The notes under the pieces were generated by a model. The model searched no databases, was not told the origin of the DNA, and saw only the letters and a list, made by a program, of their open reading frames with translations. A DNA stretch of 64,000 nucleotides, from the NCBI RefSeq assembly GCF_042680805.1, contig NZ_JBHUEM010000055.1, positions 186,001-250,000 on the forward strand, in the 5' to 3' direction. This document shows positions 43,673-52,889 of this stretch, one piece after another. Source of the stretch: Bacillus_CJ salitolerans. Its GTDB lineage: Bacteria > Bacillota > Bacilli > Bacillales > SA4. How positions within the stretch are numbered: the stretch's first letter is position 1; each line of letters starts with the position of its first letter. The position numbers and the translations under genes were made by a program.

Positions 43673-44752
43673 ATGAACGAGCAAGGATACCTCATCCTTG
43701 AGACAGGGGAAACATTTGAGGGATATCTTATTGGAAATAAAAAGGGGTGCACAGGAGAGGTTGTATTCAACACAAGTATGACGGGCTACCAGGAAATGAT
43801 GACAGACCCTTCCTATGCAGGTCAAATCTTAACGTTTTGTTATCCTCTTATTGGTAATTACGGAATCAATTTATTTGATAATGAGAGTAAGAAGCCTCAG
43901 TTAGCAGGTGTAATCATCGGAGATCTTTGTGAGAAGCCAAGTCACTATTTGGCCATCAATAGTCTATCCAATCAGTTAGAACAGGCAGGTATTGCTGGTC
44001 TTACAGGAGTGGATACACGTGCATTAGTGAAATGTATTCGTAAGCACGGGACGATTAAAGGCATTGTTTCCACAAGCCTTTCTCCTCAAACAGACTTTCA
44101 TTATTCGAATCCGTTTTGGGTGAAGGAGGTTGCGACAAAGGAAGCAGTCCATTATTCAAATTCAGGTCCACACGTTGTATTACTCGATTATGGCTATAAA
44201 AAATCAATACTTGATGCGTTAGTACATGAGGGTTGTGAAGTAACCGTTGTCCCGTATCATTATACGTACGAACAAGTTCATGCGCTGAAGCCTGATGCAG
44301 TCATATTCAGCAATGGACCAGGGGATCCAATGGAGTTAAAGTCTTATTTTTCCGAAATTAAAAAAATCAGCCAGCACTATCCGGCATTAGGGATCTGCTT
44401 AGGTCATCAGTTACTTGCTCTCGCCTACGGTGCGAAAACAGAGAAACTAGCATATGGTCATCGAGGTGGGAATCATCCAGTAAAAGAACTGCTCACAGGA
44501 AAAGTGCAGATGACCTCTCAAAATCATAGCTACGTCGTAACAGATTCCAGTATTGATTTAAATGAATTTATCGTGACGTACCGAAATGTGAATGACCGAA
44601 CGATCGAAGGACTACAGCATAAAAAGTATCGTATTCAATCCGTACAATTTCATCCAGAAGCACACCCAGGTCCAAGTGATACCGCTCATATTTTCACCGA
44701 GTTTCTTGGACAATTATCACCAGTAGGAAGTGTCAATTATGCCGTTACGTAA
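43673..44752 (+). CDS. carA: Carbamoyl-phosphate synthase small (glutaminase) chain, arginine-linked
   Basis: 359 residues, ATG after GTAGGAGG. N-terminal CarA domain (MTGYQEMMTDPSYAGQI) and C-terminal class I amidotransferase, with the nucleophile Cys in ALGICLGHQLLAL and HPEAHPGP near the end. It supplies ammonia from glutamine to CarB. Placement within the arginine operon indicates the arginine-specific enzyme rather than the pyrimidine one. Confidence 0.95.
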   Translation: MNEQGYLILETGETFEGYLIGNKKGCTGEVVFNTSMTGYQEMMTDPSYAGQILTFCYPLIGNYGINLFDNESKKPQLAGVIIGDLCEKPSHYLAINSLSNQLEQAGIAGLTGVDTRALVKCIRKHGTIKGIVSTSLSPQTDFHYSNPFWVKEVATKEAVHYSNSGPHVVLLDYGYKKSILDALVHEGCEVTVVPYHYTYEQVHALKPDAVIFSNGPGDPMELKSYFSEIKKISQHYPALGICLGHQLLALAYGAKTEKLAYGHRGGNHPVKELLTGKVQMTSQNHSYVVTDSSIDLNEFIVTYRNVNDRTIEGLQHKKYRIQSVQFHPEAHPGPSDTAHIFTEFLGQLSPVGSVNYAVT

Positions 44753-47700
44753 AGAATTGAAAAAAGTACTCGTCATTGGATCAGGTCCGATTGTGATCGG
44801 TCAAGCAGCGGAATTTGATTATGCAGGTACACAAGCATGTTTAGCCTTAAAGGAAGAAGGAATCAAGGTTGTACTTGTGAATAATAACCCCGCCACGATT
44901 ATGACGGACACTCAAATTGCAGACAGTGTGTATATGGAGCCATTAACCGTTCCTATTTTAGAGGAAGTTATTAAAATGGAACAACCAGATGGAATCATTG
45001 GAACGTTAGGCGGACAAACAGGCTTAAACCTTACTGTTCAACTCTTTGAACAGAACATCCTGCAAACATATGGAGTGGAGCTTCTTGGGACTTCCGTCGA
45101 CTCGATTCAACAGGGAGAGGACCGGGAGAAGTTTCGTCAACTCATGCTTGAAATAGGCGAACCGATTCCAGAATCAAGTATTATTCACACATTTGAAGAA
45201 GGAGTTCAATTTGTAAAAGAAATTGGTTATCCTGTCATCGTTCGTCCAGCCTATACACTAGGAGGGGCTGGCGGGGGCTTTGCCTACAATGATGAGGACC
45301 TAGAAGTTGTATTGAAAACGGGACTTGCAGCTAGTCCGATTCAACAAGTACTCCTTGAAAAGAGTATTAAGGGCTGGAAGGAAGTCGAGTACGAAGTAAT
45401 GAGAGATGACAATGATACGTGTATCATTGTTTGCAATATGGAGAACATGGATCCAGTCGGCGTTCACACAGGAGATTCAATCGTTGTAGCACCCTCTCAA
45501 ACGCTAACAGATGTCCAATATCAAATGCTTAGAAACGCTTCACTAAAGGTCATTCGTGCATTAAAGATCGTGGGGGGCTGTAACATTCAGTTTGCGTTGG
45601 ATCCACTGTCCAACCAATACTACATTATAGAGGTCAACCCGCGTGTGAGTCGTTCATCTGCACTTGCCTCAAAAGCAACAGGCTATCCGATTGCAAGGAT
45701 CGCAGCAAAATGTGCGATCGGCTATCACCTAGATGAAATCGTGAACCCGATAACAGGCTCAACCTTTGCTTCTTTTGAACCAGCCTTAGACTATATCGTC
45801 GTGAAGCTTCCAAGATTTCCGTTCGATAAGTTTTCAGAAGCAGATCGAACGTTAGGGACGCAAATGAAAGCAACTGGAGAAGTCATGGCGATTGACCGCT
45901 CGTTTGAAGGAGCATTAAACAAAGCAATTCGATCACTAGAAATGCAGGCAAATGGTTTAAGAATTCCCTCCTTGCAGTCTATCGGTGATACGGAATTACA
46001 TGAACTGTTAGTCACCCCAACGGATATACGACTGTTTACCTTAGCTGAAGCGCTATGGCGCGGAATGACGGTTCAGGAGTTAAACGAAAAAACGAGCATC
46101 GATGCATGGTTTTTAGAGAAGCTTCTAGGTCTCATTGACTTAGAGAAGGAGCTATTAACCTATTCCTTGCATTCGCTTCCTATCCCGTTACTACAACAAG
46201 CAAAGCGAAAAAATATTGGAAATGCTAGATTGGCTTCGATTTTCAATGTTTCTGAAAAAGAAATAAGAGGGAAGCTGAAGGAATATAAGTTAATGCCTAG
46301 CTATAAGCTAGTTGATACGTGTGCAGCTGAATTTGATGCGGTGACACCGTATTACTATTCAACGTGGCAGGGAATGGATGAAGTCGAAATATCCAATACC
46401 CCTAAACTAGTTGTCATTGGTTCAGGTCCGATTCGAATCGGTCAAGGGGTGGAGTTTGATTATTGTTCTGTCCATGCCGCCCTTGCTGTTAAAAAGAAGG
46501 GCTATGAAGCGATTGTTATCAATAACAATCCAGAAACGGTAAGTACGGATTATTCAATCGCAAACAGGCTTTATTTTGAGCCGTTAGCGACAGAGGATGT
46601 TCTTGCTGTCATTGACAAAGAAAAACCACTTGGCGTCCTTATTCAATTTGGTGGGCAAACCGCTATTAATCTAGCGCATGCGCTTCAAGAAGAAGGGGTA
46701 AAGGTGCTTGGAACTTCGGTAGAATCAATTGATGCTCTAGAAGATCGTAAACAATTTTATGACGTGTTAGCACGCCTGCAAATTCCGCATATTAAAGGTG
46801 AGACCGTTACACACGCTGAGCAACTAAAAGAAACAGCTAGTAAACTAGGTTTTCCAGTGTTAGTTCGACCTTCTTATGTCATTGGCGGTCAATCGATGTA
46901 TATTTTTCATAAAGAGGATGAACTAGACCATTATGTCAAGCGTTTAACCGAAACACCAAATGATCGAATCTGGCCCCTTCTTGTTGATGCCTATATTCCT
47001 GGACTAGAGTGTGAGGTTGATGTGATTAGTGACGGCATGGATATCGTGATACCAGGTATATTTGAGCATATAGAACGAGCGGGTGTGCATTCTGGTGATA
47101 GTGTGACCATCTTCCCGCCGGTAACGTTATCGGTACAAACAAAAGAAACATTAGTGGACTATGCAACACGAATTTCAACAGCAATGTCAGTAGTTGGAAT
47201 GATGAATGTACAATTCGTCATCTCAGAAGGAACCGTTTACGTACTAGAGGTGAATCCTCGTACTTCCCGTACGGTGCCAATCATGAGCAAGGTTACCGGA
47301 ATTCCGATGATTGAATGGGCTACGTACGCCCAGCTTGGCGTACCACTTTGTGAACTGGCAAAAGAAACAGGACTATTAAAGGAACCTACTTACTACGCGG
47401 TCAAAGTACCTATCTTTTCTGCCAGTAAACTAAAAGGCGTAGACCACATACTTGGACCTGAAATGAAATCGACTGGGGAAGTATTAGGACTAGGAATTAC
47501 TCCAAAACAGGCACTGCAAAAAGCATTACCTTATGAATCACTCGATCAAGAGAAGTCTATCTTTTGTTCAATCTCCGATGCGATGAAGCATGAAAGTTTA
47601 GAAGTCTTGAAGAAGCTCACGCAAATGTCTTATAACTTAATTGGAACAAGTGGAACTGTAAGCTTTTTAAAAAGATATGGGATAGAAGCAACTACCGTGG

Positions 47701-47954
47701 AAAAAGACGAAAGGACGTTAGAGAAGCTTTGGAAAAATGGTGAAGTCGGAGCGGTTTTGAATATACCTACACAAGGAAGAAACAATCAAAAGCTAGGGTT
47801 CTTTATTCGAGAGCTATCTACACGATTCCAAGTTCCATGTTTTACAAGCTTAGATACATTTAACGTATTTCTTGAATTAGAAAAAGAAGACGGTATATCA
47901 GTGAAGTCCATACAAAAATATCAACATGACCAACAAAAAATCATGATACAGTGA
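44739..47954 (+). CDS. carB: Carbamoyl-phosphate synthase large chain, arginine-linked
   Basis: 1071 residues. ATG 44739 has AGGAAGTG upstream; the GTG at 44730 does not. Two ATP-grasp halves each start with a dinucleotide-like VIGSGPI(V/R)IGQ, followed by RPAYTLGGAGGGFA and RPSYVIGGQSMYIF. The allosteric domain (about 930-1065) ends SIQKYQHDQQKIMIQ and is shorter and more divergent than in pyrimidine CarB, fitting a form not regulated by UMP. It overlaps carA by 14 bases. Confidence 0.95.
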   Translation: MPLRKELKKVLVIGSGPIVIGQAAEFDYAGTQACLALKEEGIKVVLVNNNPATIMTDTQIADSVYMEPLTVPILEEVIKMEQPDGIIGTLGGQTGLNLTVQLFEQNILQTYGVELLGTSVDSIQQGEDREKFRQLMLEIGEPIPESSIIHTFEEGVQFVKEIGYPVIVRPAYTLGGAGGGFAYNDEDLEVVLKTGLAASPIQQVLLEKSIKGWKEVEYEVMRDDNDTCIIVCNMENMDPVGVHTGDSIVVAPSQTLTDVQYQMLRNASLKVIRALKIVGGCNIQFALDPLSNQYYIIEVNPRVSRSSALASKATGYPIARIAAKCAIGYHLDEIVNPITGSTFASFEPALDYIVVKLPRFPFDKFSEADRTLGTQMKATGEVMAIDRSFEGALNKAIRSLEMQANGLRIPSLQSIGDTELHELLVTPTDIRLFTLAEALWRGMTVQELNEKTSIDAWFLEKLLGLIDLEKELLTYSLHSLPIPLLQQAKRKNIGNARLASIFNVSEKEIRGKLKEYKLMPSYKLVDTCAAEFDAVTPYYYSTWQGMDEVEISNTPKLVVIGSGPIRIGQGVEFDYCSVHAALAVKKKGYEAIVINNNPETVSTDYSIANRLYFEPLATEDVLAVIDKEKPLGVLIQFGGQTAINLAHALQEEGVKVLGTSVESIDALEDRKQFYDVLARLQIPHIKGETVTHAEQLKETASKLGFPVLVRPSYVIGGQSMYIFHKEDELDHYVKRLTETPNDRIWPLLVDAYIPGLECEVDVISDGMDIVIPGIFEHIERAGVHSGDSVTIFPPVTLSVQTKETLVDYATRISTAMSVVGMMNVQFVISEGTVYVLEVNPRTSRTVPIMSKVTGIPMIEWATYAQLGVPLCELAKETGLLKEPTYYAVKVPIFSASKLKGVDHILGPEMKSTGEVLGLGITPKQALQKALPYESLDQEKSIFCSISDAMKHESLEVLKKLTQMSYNLIGTSGTVSFLKRYGIEATTVEKDERTLEKLWKNGEVGAVLNIPTQGRNNQKLGFFIRELSTRFQVPCFTSLDTFNVFLELEKEDGISVKSIQKYQHDQQKIMIQ

Positions 47955-47964
47955 GGTGGAAGGT

Positions 47965-48942
47965 GTGTTAAATAAGGCAAAATGGCAACAGGATTGGGTA
48001 GGCCCGCAAATGAAACATAAGGATTTATTGACGTTAGATCAGTTAGAAGCAATTGAACTTACGTCTCTTTTATCAGAAGCGATTCAATTGAAAAAGATGC
48101 AAAAGCAAGGGATTCCACATCCCTATTTAAGCGGAAAGGTACTTGGGTTGATTTTTGAAAAGTCTTCAACAAGAACAAGGGTTTCGTTTGAGGTAGGGAT
48201 GCTCCAGCTTGGTGGTCATGCTATCTTTCTTAGTTCAAAGGATATTCAATTAGGTAGAGGCGAAACAGTGTCAGATACGGCAAAGGTGTTGTCACGTTAC
48301 GTGGATGGGATTATGGTTCGGACATTTGCGCATCAGTCCATTGAGGATTTTGCCCAAAATGCAACGGTACCAGTGATTAATGGTCTGACTGATTTACACC
48401 ATCCATGCCAGGTGCTTGCTGATTTATTGACGATTCTAGAGCATAAAGGAAAGCTTACAGGTCTTAAAATGTGTTATGTGGGCGATGGAAATAATAATAT
48501 GACCCATTCACTAATCGAAGGTGCCGTTAAAGCCGGTATGCATATGAGTGTGGCAAGTCCAATGGGATACGAACCAAACAAAGGCATCGTGAATCGAGCG
48601 CTAGAAGCAGCGAAACAAATGGGAAGCTCCATCGTCATCACAGATGACCCAGTGGAAGCAGCTCAAGATGCCGATGTGATTGTCACAGATGTCTGGACGA
48701 GTATGGGAATGGAAGATGAATATGAAGAGCGTATGCAAATTTTCCAGCCGTATCAAGTGAACGCCGAGCTTTGCCAGCATGCTAAAAAAGATTATATCTT
48801 CTTGCACTGCTTACCTGCCCATCGAGGTGAAGAAGTAACGGAAGACATTATTGACGGACCACATTCGGTTGTGTTTGATGAAGCTGAAAATCGACTTCAT
48901 GCACAGAAGGCTGTGTTAAAAGCGTTGCTAGGAAAAAATTAA
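47965..48942 (+). CDS. argF: Ornithine carbamoyltransferase
   Basis: 325 residues from GTG 47965, with GAGGTGGAAGG upstream; a GTG at 47956 touches the site. SSTRTRVSFEVGM binds carbamoyl phosphate, HHPCQVLADL and VTDVWTSMGMEDE follow, and FLHCLPAHRGEEV holds the ornithine-side Cys. It makes citrulline. It is the last gene of the argC-F operon, with no strong terminator before the argG promoter. Confidence 0.95.
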   Translation: MLNKAKWQQDWVGPQMKHKDLLTLDQLEAIELTSLLSEAIQLKKMQKQGIPHPYLSGKVLGLIFEKSSTRTRVSFEVGMLQLGGHAIFLSSKDIQLGRGETVSDTAKVLSRYVDGIMVRTFAHQSIEDFAQNATVPVINGLTDLHHPCQVLADLLTILEHKGKLTGLKMCYVGDGNNNMTHSLIEGAVKAGMHMSVASPMGYEPNKGIVNRALEAAKQMGSSIVITDDPVEAAQDADVIVTDVWTSMGMEDEYEERMQIFQPYQVNAELCQHAKKDYIFLHCLPAHRGEEVTEDIIDGPHSVVFDEAENRLHAQKAVLKALLGKN

Positions 48943-48955
48943 CTTATTTTTTTTG

Positions 48956-48983
48956 TTGATTATAAATAAATATACAGTATAAT
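48956..48983 (+). promoter_or_regulatory. argG promoter with ArgR/AhrC-like box
   Basis: TTGATT (48956-48961), a 16-base spacer and TATAAT (48978-48983). TAAAT-AAAT-ATACA (48963-48976) in the spacer matches 8 of 10 fixed positions of TGAAT-N4-ATTCA. It gives argG its own arginine-repressed start. Confidence 0.65.
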
Positions 48984-48998
48984 AAATATTAATACAGA

Positions 48999-49028
48999 AG
49001 GGGCGCGGAGGCTGACTCCATCTCCCCT
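48999..49028 (+). promoter_or_regulatory. GC-rich hairpin in the argG leader
   Basis: AGGGG-GGAG pairs with CTCC-CCCCT around a 5-base loop. It has no T run, so it is not a terminator. It lies in the 5' leader, 30 bases before the start codon, and may stabilise the message or bind a factor. Confidence 0.5.
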
Positions 49029-49058
49029 ATGAAATTTTTAGAGGAGTGAACTAATCAA

Positions 49059-50279
49059 ATGGCAAAAGAAAAAATCGTTTTAGCATATTCAGGAGGATTG
49101 GATACCTCTGTTTCAATAAAATGGATTCAAGAGAAGTATGGATATGATGTGATTGCGTTAGGTCTTGATGTAGGAGAAGGGAAGGATCTAGAAGCGATCA
49201 AAAACAAAGCACTAAACGTTGGGGCAATTAAGGCATACATGGTCGACGCAAAGGAAATGCTGGCAAAGGATTATATCGTTCCTGCGTTAAAAGCGAACTG
49301 CTTATATGAAGGAAAATATCCTTTATCATCAGCTCTATCACGTCCGCTTATTTCGAAGCTATTAGTCGATGTAGCCAAGCAAGAAGGAGCTGTCGCTGTC
49401 GCGCATGGTTGTACAGGAAAAGGAAATGACCAGGTTCGCTTCGAGGTTTCGATTCAAGCATTAGATCCAGACTTAAAGGTAGTCGCTCCTGTTCGTGAGT
49501 GGGGCATGACAAGAGATGAAGAGATCAAGTATGCAGAGGAAAATGGGATTCCGATTCCTGTTGACTTAGATAACCCATTTTCAATTGATGCCAACATTTG
49601 GGGACGTGCTTGTGAGGCAGGTGTGCTTGAAGACCCGTGGGCAGAAGCGCCTGAGGCTGCTTATGACTGGACGAATCCAATTGAAAAAACACCAGATGCA
49701 GCGGAGTATGTAGAAATCGAGTTTGATCAAGGAGTTCCTGTTGCCCTAAACGGTGAACAGCTGGAACTTGTGACTTTAATCGAAACATTAAACGAGCTTG
49801 GAGGAAAGCATGGAATTGGACGAATTGACCATATTGAAAACCGTTTAGTTGGGATTAAATCGCGTGAAGTGTATGAAAATCCAGGTGCCCTTATATTAAT
49901 TAACGCTCATAAAGAGTTAGAGTTTTTAACACTTCCACGCGAAATTACTCAATTTAAAACGTTAGTTGATCAGCAAATGACAAAGATTATTTACGATGGA
50001 TTATGGTATTCACCACTGAAAAATGCCTTAGAAGCGTTTGTTGATGAAACGCAAAAAGTGGTGTCTGGTACGATTCGCGTGAAGCTTCATAAAGGGACTC
50101 ATTTTGTAGTAGGACGTAAGTCTGTTCATAGCTTATATAACGAAGAACTAGCCACTTACTCAAAAGGAGATGCATTTGACCATAATGCTGCGGTCGGCTT
50201 TATTAAGCTTTGGGGTCTTACAACGAAGGTGTATTCACAAGTAAATCAAGAAAAAGAGACTGTCTCTTCGAATAAATAG
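49059..50279 (+). CDS. argG: Argininosuccinate synthase
   Basis: 406 residues, ATG after AGAGGAGTG. The ATP loop AYSGGLDTSVSIKW lies at 9-22, with AVAHGCTGKGNDQVRFE and EWGMTRDEEIKYA following. It condenses citrulline with aspartate using ATP. It has its own promoter and a strong hairpin after the stop, so it is probably a single-gene transcript, with argH separated from it by a palindromic element. Confidence 0.96.
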   Translation: MAKEKIVLAYSGGLDTSVSIKWIQEKYGYDVIALGLDVGEGKDLEAIKNKALNVGAIKAYMVDAKEMLAKDYIVPALKANCLYEGKYPLSSALSRPLISKLLVDVAKQEGAVAVAHGCTGKGNDQVRFEVSIQALDPDLKVVAPVREWGMTRDEEIKYAEENGIPIPVDLDNPFSIDANIWGRACEAGVLEDPWAEAPEAAYDWTNPIEKTPDAAEYVEIEFDQGVPVALNGEQLELVTLIETLNELGGKHGIGRIDHIENRLVGIKSREVYENPGALILINAHKELEFLTLPREITQFKTLVDQQMTKIIYDGLWYSPLKNALEAFVDETQKVVSGTIRVKLHKGTHFVVGRKSVHSLYNEELATYSKGDAFDHNAAVGFIKLWGLTTKVYSQVNQEKETVSSNK

Positions 50280-50302
50280 ATTGTTAGCCTGCAAAACTTT
50301 AA

Positions 50303-50338
50303 TAGCATGCTCACCATTAACTTTAGGAGCATGCTCAT
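50303..50338 (+). terminator. Terminator of argG
   Basis: AGCATGCTC pairs perfectly with GAGCATGCT across a 14-base loop, then ATTTTA. Confidence 0.75.
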
Positions 50339-50340
50339 TT

Positions 50341-50492
50341 TATCCCGTTCCAACTAGCGCTAAGACCCCCCTTCAAAACTTTAGATGAATCGAGAAGTTT
50401 AAGGGGGGGATAAGCGCCAGTAAGAACCCGATTGGTTCAACTAACAATCAGTGGGGGATGAGGAACACCCCCACTGATTGAAGTTTCACTAT
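50341..50492. repeat. IS200/IS605-end-like palindromic element, copy 3 (between argG and argH)
   Basis: GCGCT-AAGA-CCCCCCTTCAAAACTT pairs with AAGTTTAAGGGGGG-ATA-AGCGC, then CAGTAAGAACCCGATTGG and AATCAGTGGGGG pairing with CCCCCACTGATT (12 base pairs). It lacks the middle segment of copies 1 and 2. It ends 10 bases before the argH ribosome site. Confidence 0.75.
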
Positions 50493-50514
50493 ATTAAACG
50501 GTGGAGGTAACGAA

Positions 50515-51909
50515 ATGTCAAAACTATGGGGTGGCCGATTCACAAAGGAGACGAATAAGCTCGTAGAAGAGTTTACGGCATCGATCTCGTTTGATCAAAA
50601 ATTGGCACTAGAGGATGTGGAAGGTAGCCTTGCCCATGTTCAAATGCTTGGTGAATGTGGAATCATTCCGCATGAAGATGTGCAAAAAATTAAGGCTGGT
50701 CTTCATTTGATAAAAGAAAAAATAGAAGCTGGAACGATGAACTATACGGTAGAGCATGAAGATATTCATATGAATATTGAAAAACAACTAATCGATTTGA
50801 TTGGGCCAGTTGGAGGAAAGCTGCATACAGGAAGAAGTCGAAATGATCAAGTTGCCACCGATATGCACCTTTATTTAAACAGAAAAACAAAAGAGATGAT
50901 TCACCTTGTCGAAGCGGTTCAACATGCCTTATTGAATCAAGCAAAAGAGAATGTCGAAACGATTATTCCGGGCTATACTCATCTTCAGCGTGCACAGCCA
51001 GTGTCTTTTGCTCATCATCTGTTGGCTTATTTCTGGATGTTTGAACGTGATAAAGAACGTCTGCAAGACAGCTTGAAGCGTGTGAACTGGTCACCTCTTG
51101 GTGCAGGAGCTCTAGCAGGTACAACATTTCCAATTAATCGAGAGCGTTCGGCGGAGTTACTTGGATTTGAAACGGTGTATCCGAACAGCATGGATGCGGT
51201 AAGTGACCGGGATTTTATCGTAGAGTTTTTATCGATTGCATCACTTCTAATGACTCATATTTCAAGATTTTCTGAGGAATTAGTAATCTGGTCGAGTCAA
51301 GAATTCCAATTCATTGAACTGGACGATTCCTTTTGTACAGGCTCTAGTATAATGCCACAAAAGAAAAACCCTGACGTACCAGAGCTCTTACGTGCAAAAA
51401 CAGGCCGTGTCTATGGCAACTTAATCGGACTTCTCACTGTATTAAAAGGATTGCCACTGGCTTATAACAAAGATATGCAGGAAGACAAAGAGGGAATGTT
51501 TGATACAGCTGAGACGTTAGAGGGCTCTCTTCAGCTTCTTGCGCCGATGATTGACACCATGGTAGTGAAGAAAGAGGTCATGCGAAAAGCAGTGAATCAA
51601 GACTTCTCAAATGCGACTGATATAGCCGATTATCTAGTAACGAAGGGAGTGGCATTTAGAGATGCTCATGAAATTATTGGCAAAATTGTATTATTTGCCA
51701 TTGGCGAAGGCAAGTATTTATTAGATTTAACCATGGAACAGTACAAACAGTTTAGCCCACTTTTCGAAGAGGATATTTATACCGTACTATCACCAGAGCA
51801 TGTGGTAGGAGCAAGAAAAAGCTATGGGGGAACTGCTCCGACTCAAGTTATGGATCAAATAAAATTAGCAAACCAAAGATTGCTAAAACAAGAGATTCGA
51901 CATATTTAA
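50515..51909 (+). CDS. argH: Argininosuccinate lyase
   Basis: 464 residues, ATG after GGTGGAGG. The fumarase/aspartase superfamily signature GSSIMPQKKNPDVPELLR has the catalytic Ser loop; HTGRSRNDQVATD and GYTHLQRAQPVSFAHH contain the substrate residues and the His. It splits argininosuccinate into arginine and fumarate, the last step. The usual argGH pairing is broken by a palindromic element upstream. Confidence 0.96.
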   Translation: MSKLWGGRFTKETNKLVEEFTASISFDQKLALEDVEGSLAHVQMLGECGIIPHEDVQKIKAGLHLIKEKIEAGTMNYTVEHEDIHMNIEKQLIDLIGPVGGKLHTGRSRNDQVATDMHLYLNRKTKEMIHLVEAVQHALLNQAKENVETIIPGYTHLQRAQPVSFAHHLLAYFWMFERDKERLQDSLKRVNWSPLGAGALAGTTFPINRERSAELLGFETVYPNSMDAVSDRDFIVEFLSIASLLMTHISRFSEELVIWSSQEFQFIELDDSFCTGSSIMPQKKNPDVPELLRAKTGRVYGNLIGLLTVLKGLPLAYNKDMQEDKEGMFDTAETLEGSLQLLAPMIDTMVVKKEVMRKAVNQDFSNATDIADYLVTKGVAFRDAHEIIGKIVLFAIGEGKYLLDLTMEQYKQFSPLFEEDIYTVLSPEHVVGARKSYGGTAPTQVMDQIKLANQRLLKQEIRHI

Positions 51910-51940
51910 TTAAGATAATACAAAATTCGACAAAAATATA

Positions 51941-51974
51941 TTGATAATTATTAATTCGTATGTATAATTATAAA
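51941..51974 (+). promoter_or_regulatory. Promoter of the amino-acid ABC importer with possible ARG box
   Basis: TTGATA (51941-51946), a 16-base spacer and TATAAT (51963-51968). TGTAT-AATT-ATAAA (51961-51974) matches 7 of 10 ARG box positions and overlaps the -10. Confidence 0.55.
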
Positions 51975-52013
51975 TAACAGATAATTAAAACACAATAAGG
52001 GGAGCAGCAACAT

Positions 52014-52808
52014 ATGAAATCACAAAAAAAGGTATTATTTATTATTTTTACTGTCCTTACAATGATGATTCTGGCAGCCTGCGGTCAATCAACGTCAACA
52101 AGTGAAACTCTAAATGTTGGTACCGATGCAGCGTTTGCTCCATTTGAGTATATGGATAAAGGGGAAATGGTCGGATTTGATGTTGATTTACTAGCAGCTG
52201 TAATGAAGGAAGCTGGATATGATTACGAATTAAACAACATTGGATGGGACCCATTATTCGCATCCATTCAGGGAAAAGAATTAGATTTAGCTATCTCAGG
52301 TATTACAATCAATGAAGAGCGTAAGCAAACGTATGATTTCTCTGTACCTTACTTCCAATCAACACACATGATTGTATTTAAAGAAGGCGCTGGTATTACA
52401 AATGCGAACGATTTAGTAGGAAAGAAGGTCGGGGTACAAAATGGTACAACCGGTCAATCGGCTGCTGAAAAAATAATGGGAGTTAATAGTCCTACTAATA
52501 TGAAGTACGAGAATACAGCTGTTGCATTTATGGCTCTAGCTAATGGTGATGTTGAGGCAGTGGTAACAGACAATGTGGTGGCAAGTGAATATGTGAAAAA
52601 CAATCCTGACGCTAAGGTGGAAGCTATTGAAGATCATACAAACTTTGAATCTGAATTCTATGGTTTAATGTTCCCAAAGGGAAGCGAATTAAAACCGAAG
52701 TTTGACGAGGCTCTAAAAACAGTTATTGAAAACGGAACGTATGCAGAGCTTTACAAAAAATGGTTCGGTAAAGAAGTAAATGTAGAGGAACTATTAAAGG
52801 CTGAATAA
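52014..52808 (+). CDS. artP: Basic amino-acid ABC importer, substrate-binding lipoprotein
   Basis: 264 residues, ATG after AAGGGGAG. Lipoprotein signal with lipobox LAAC and Cys23. Type II periplasmic-binding fold (SBP_bac_3): LNVGTDAAFAPFEYMDKG, GFDVDLLAAVMKE, DLAISGITINEERKQTYDFS, VGVQNGTTGQSAAEKI. It resembles Bacillus ArtP/YqiX, which binds arginine. Placement straight after argH with a possible ARG box supports arginine uptake. Confidence 0.85.
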   Translation: MKSQKKVLFIIFTVLTMMILAACGQSTSTSETLNVGTDAAFAPFEYMDKGEMVGFDVDLLAAVMKEAGYDYELNNIGWDPLFASIQGKELDLAISGITINEERKQTYDFSVPYFQSTHMIVFKEGAGITNANDLVGKKVGVQNGTTGQSAAEKIMGVNSPTNMKYENTAVAFMALANGDVEAVVTDNVVASEYVKNNPDAKVEAIEDHTNFESEFYGLMFPKGSELKPKFDEALKTVIENGTYAELYKKWFGKEVNVEELLKAE

Positions 52809-52818
52809 AAACTACAAG

Positions 52819-52850
52819 TAGCGTAACGTATGCTCGTTGCGCTATTTTTT
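52819..52850 (+). terminator. Partial terminator inside the importer operon
   Basis: TAGCGTAACG pairs with CGTTGCGCTA, followed by six T. It lies between the binding-protein and permease genes and so probably sets an excess of binding protein over permease. Confidence 0.8.
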
Positions 52851-52889
52851 ATAAAAGCAACAAGAAACGCATCATTCAGGAGGTCAATT

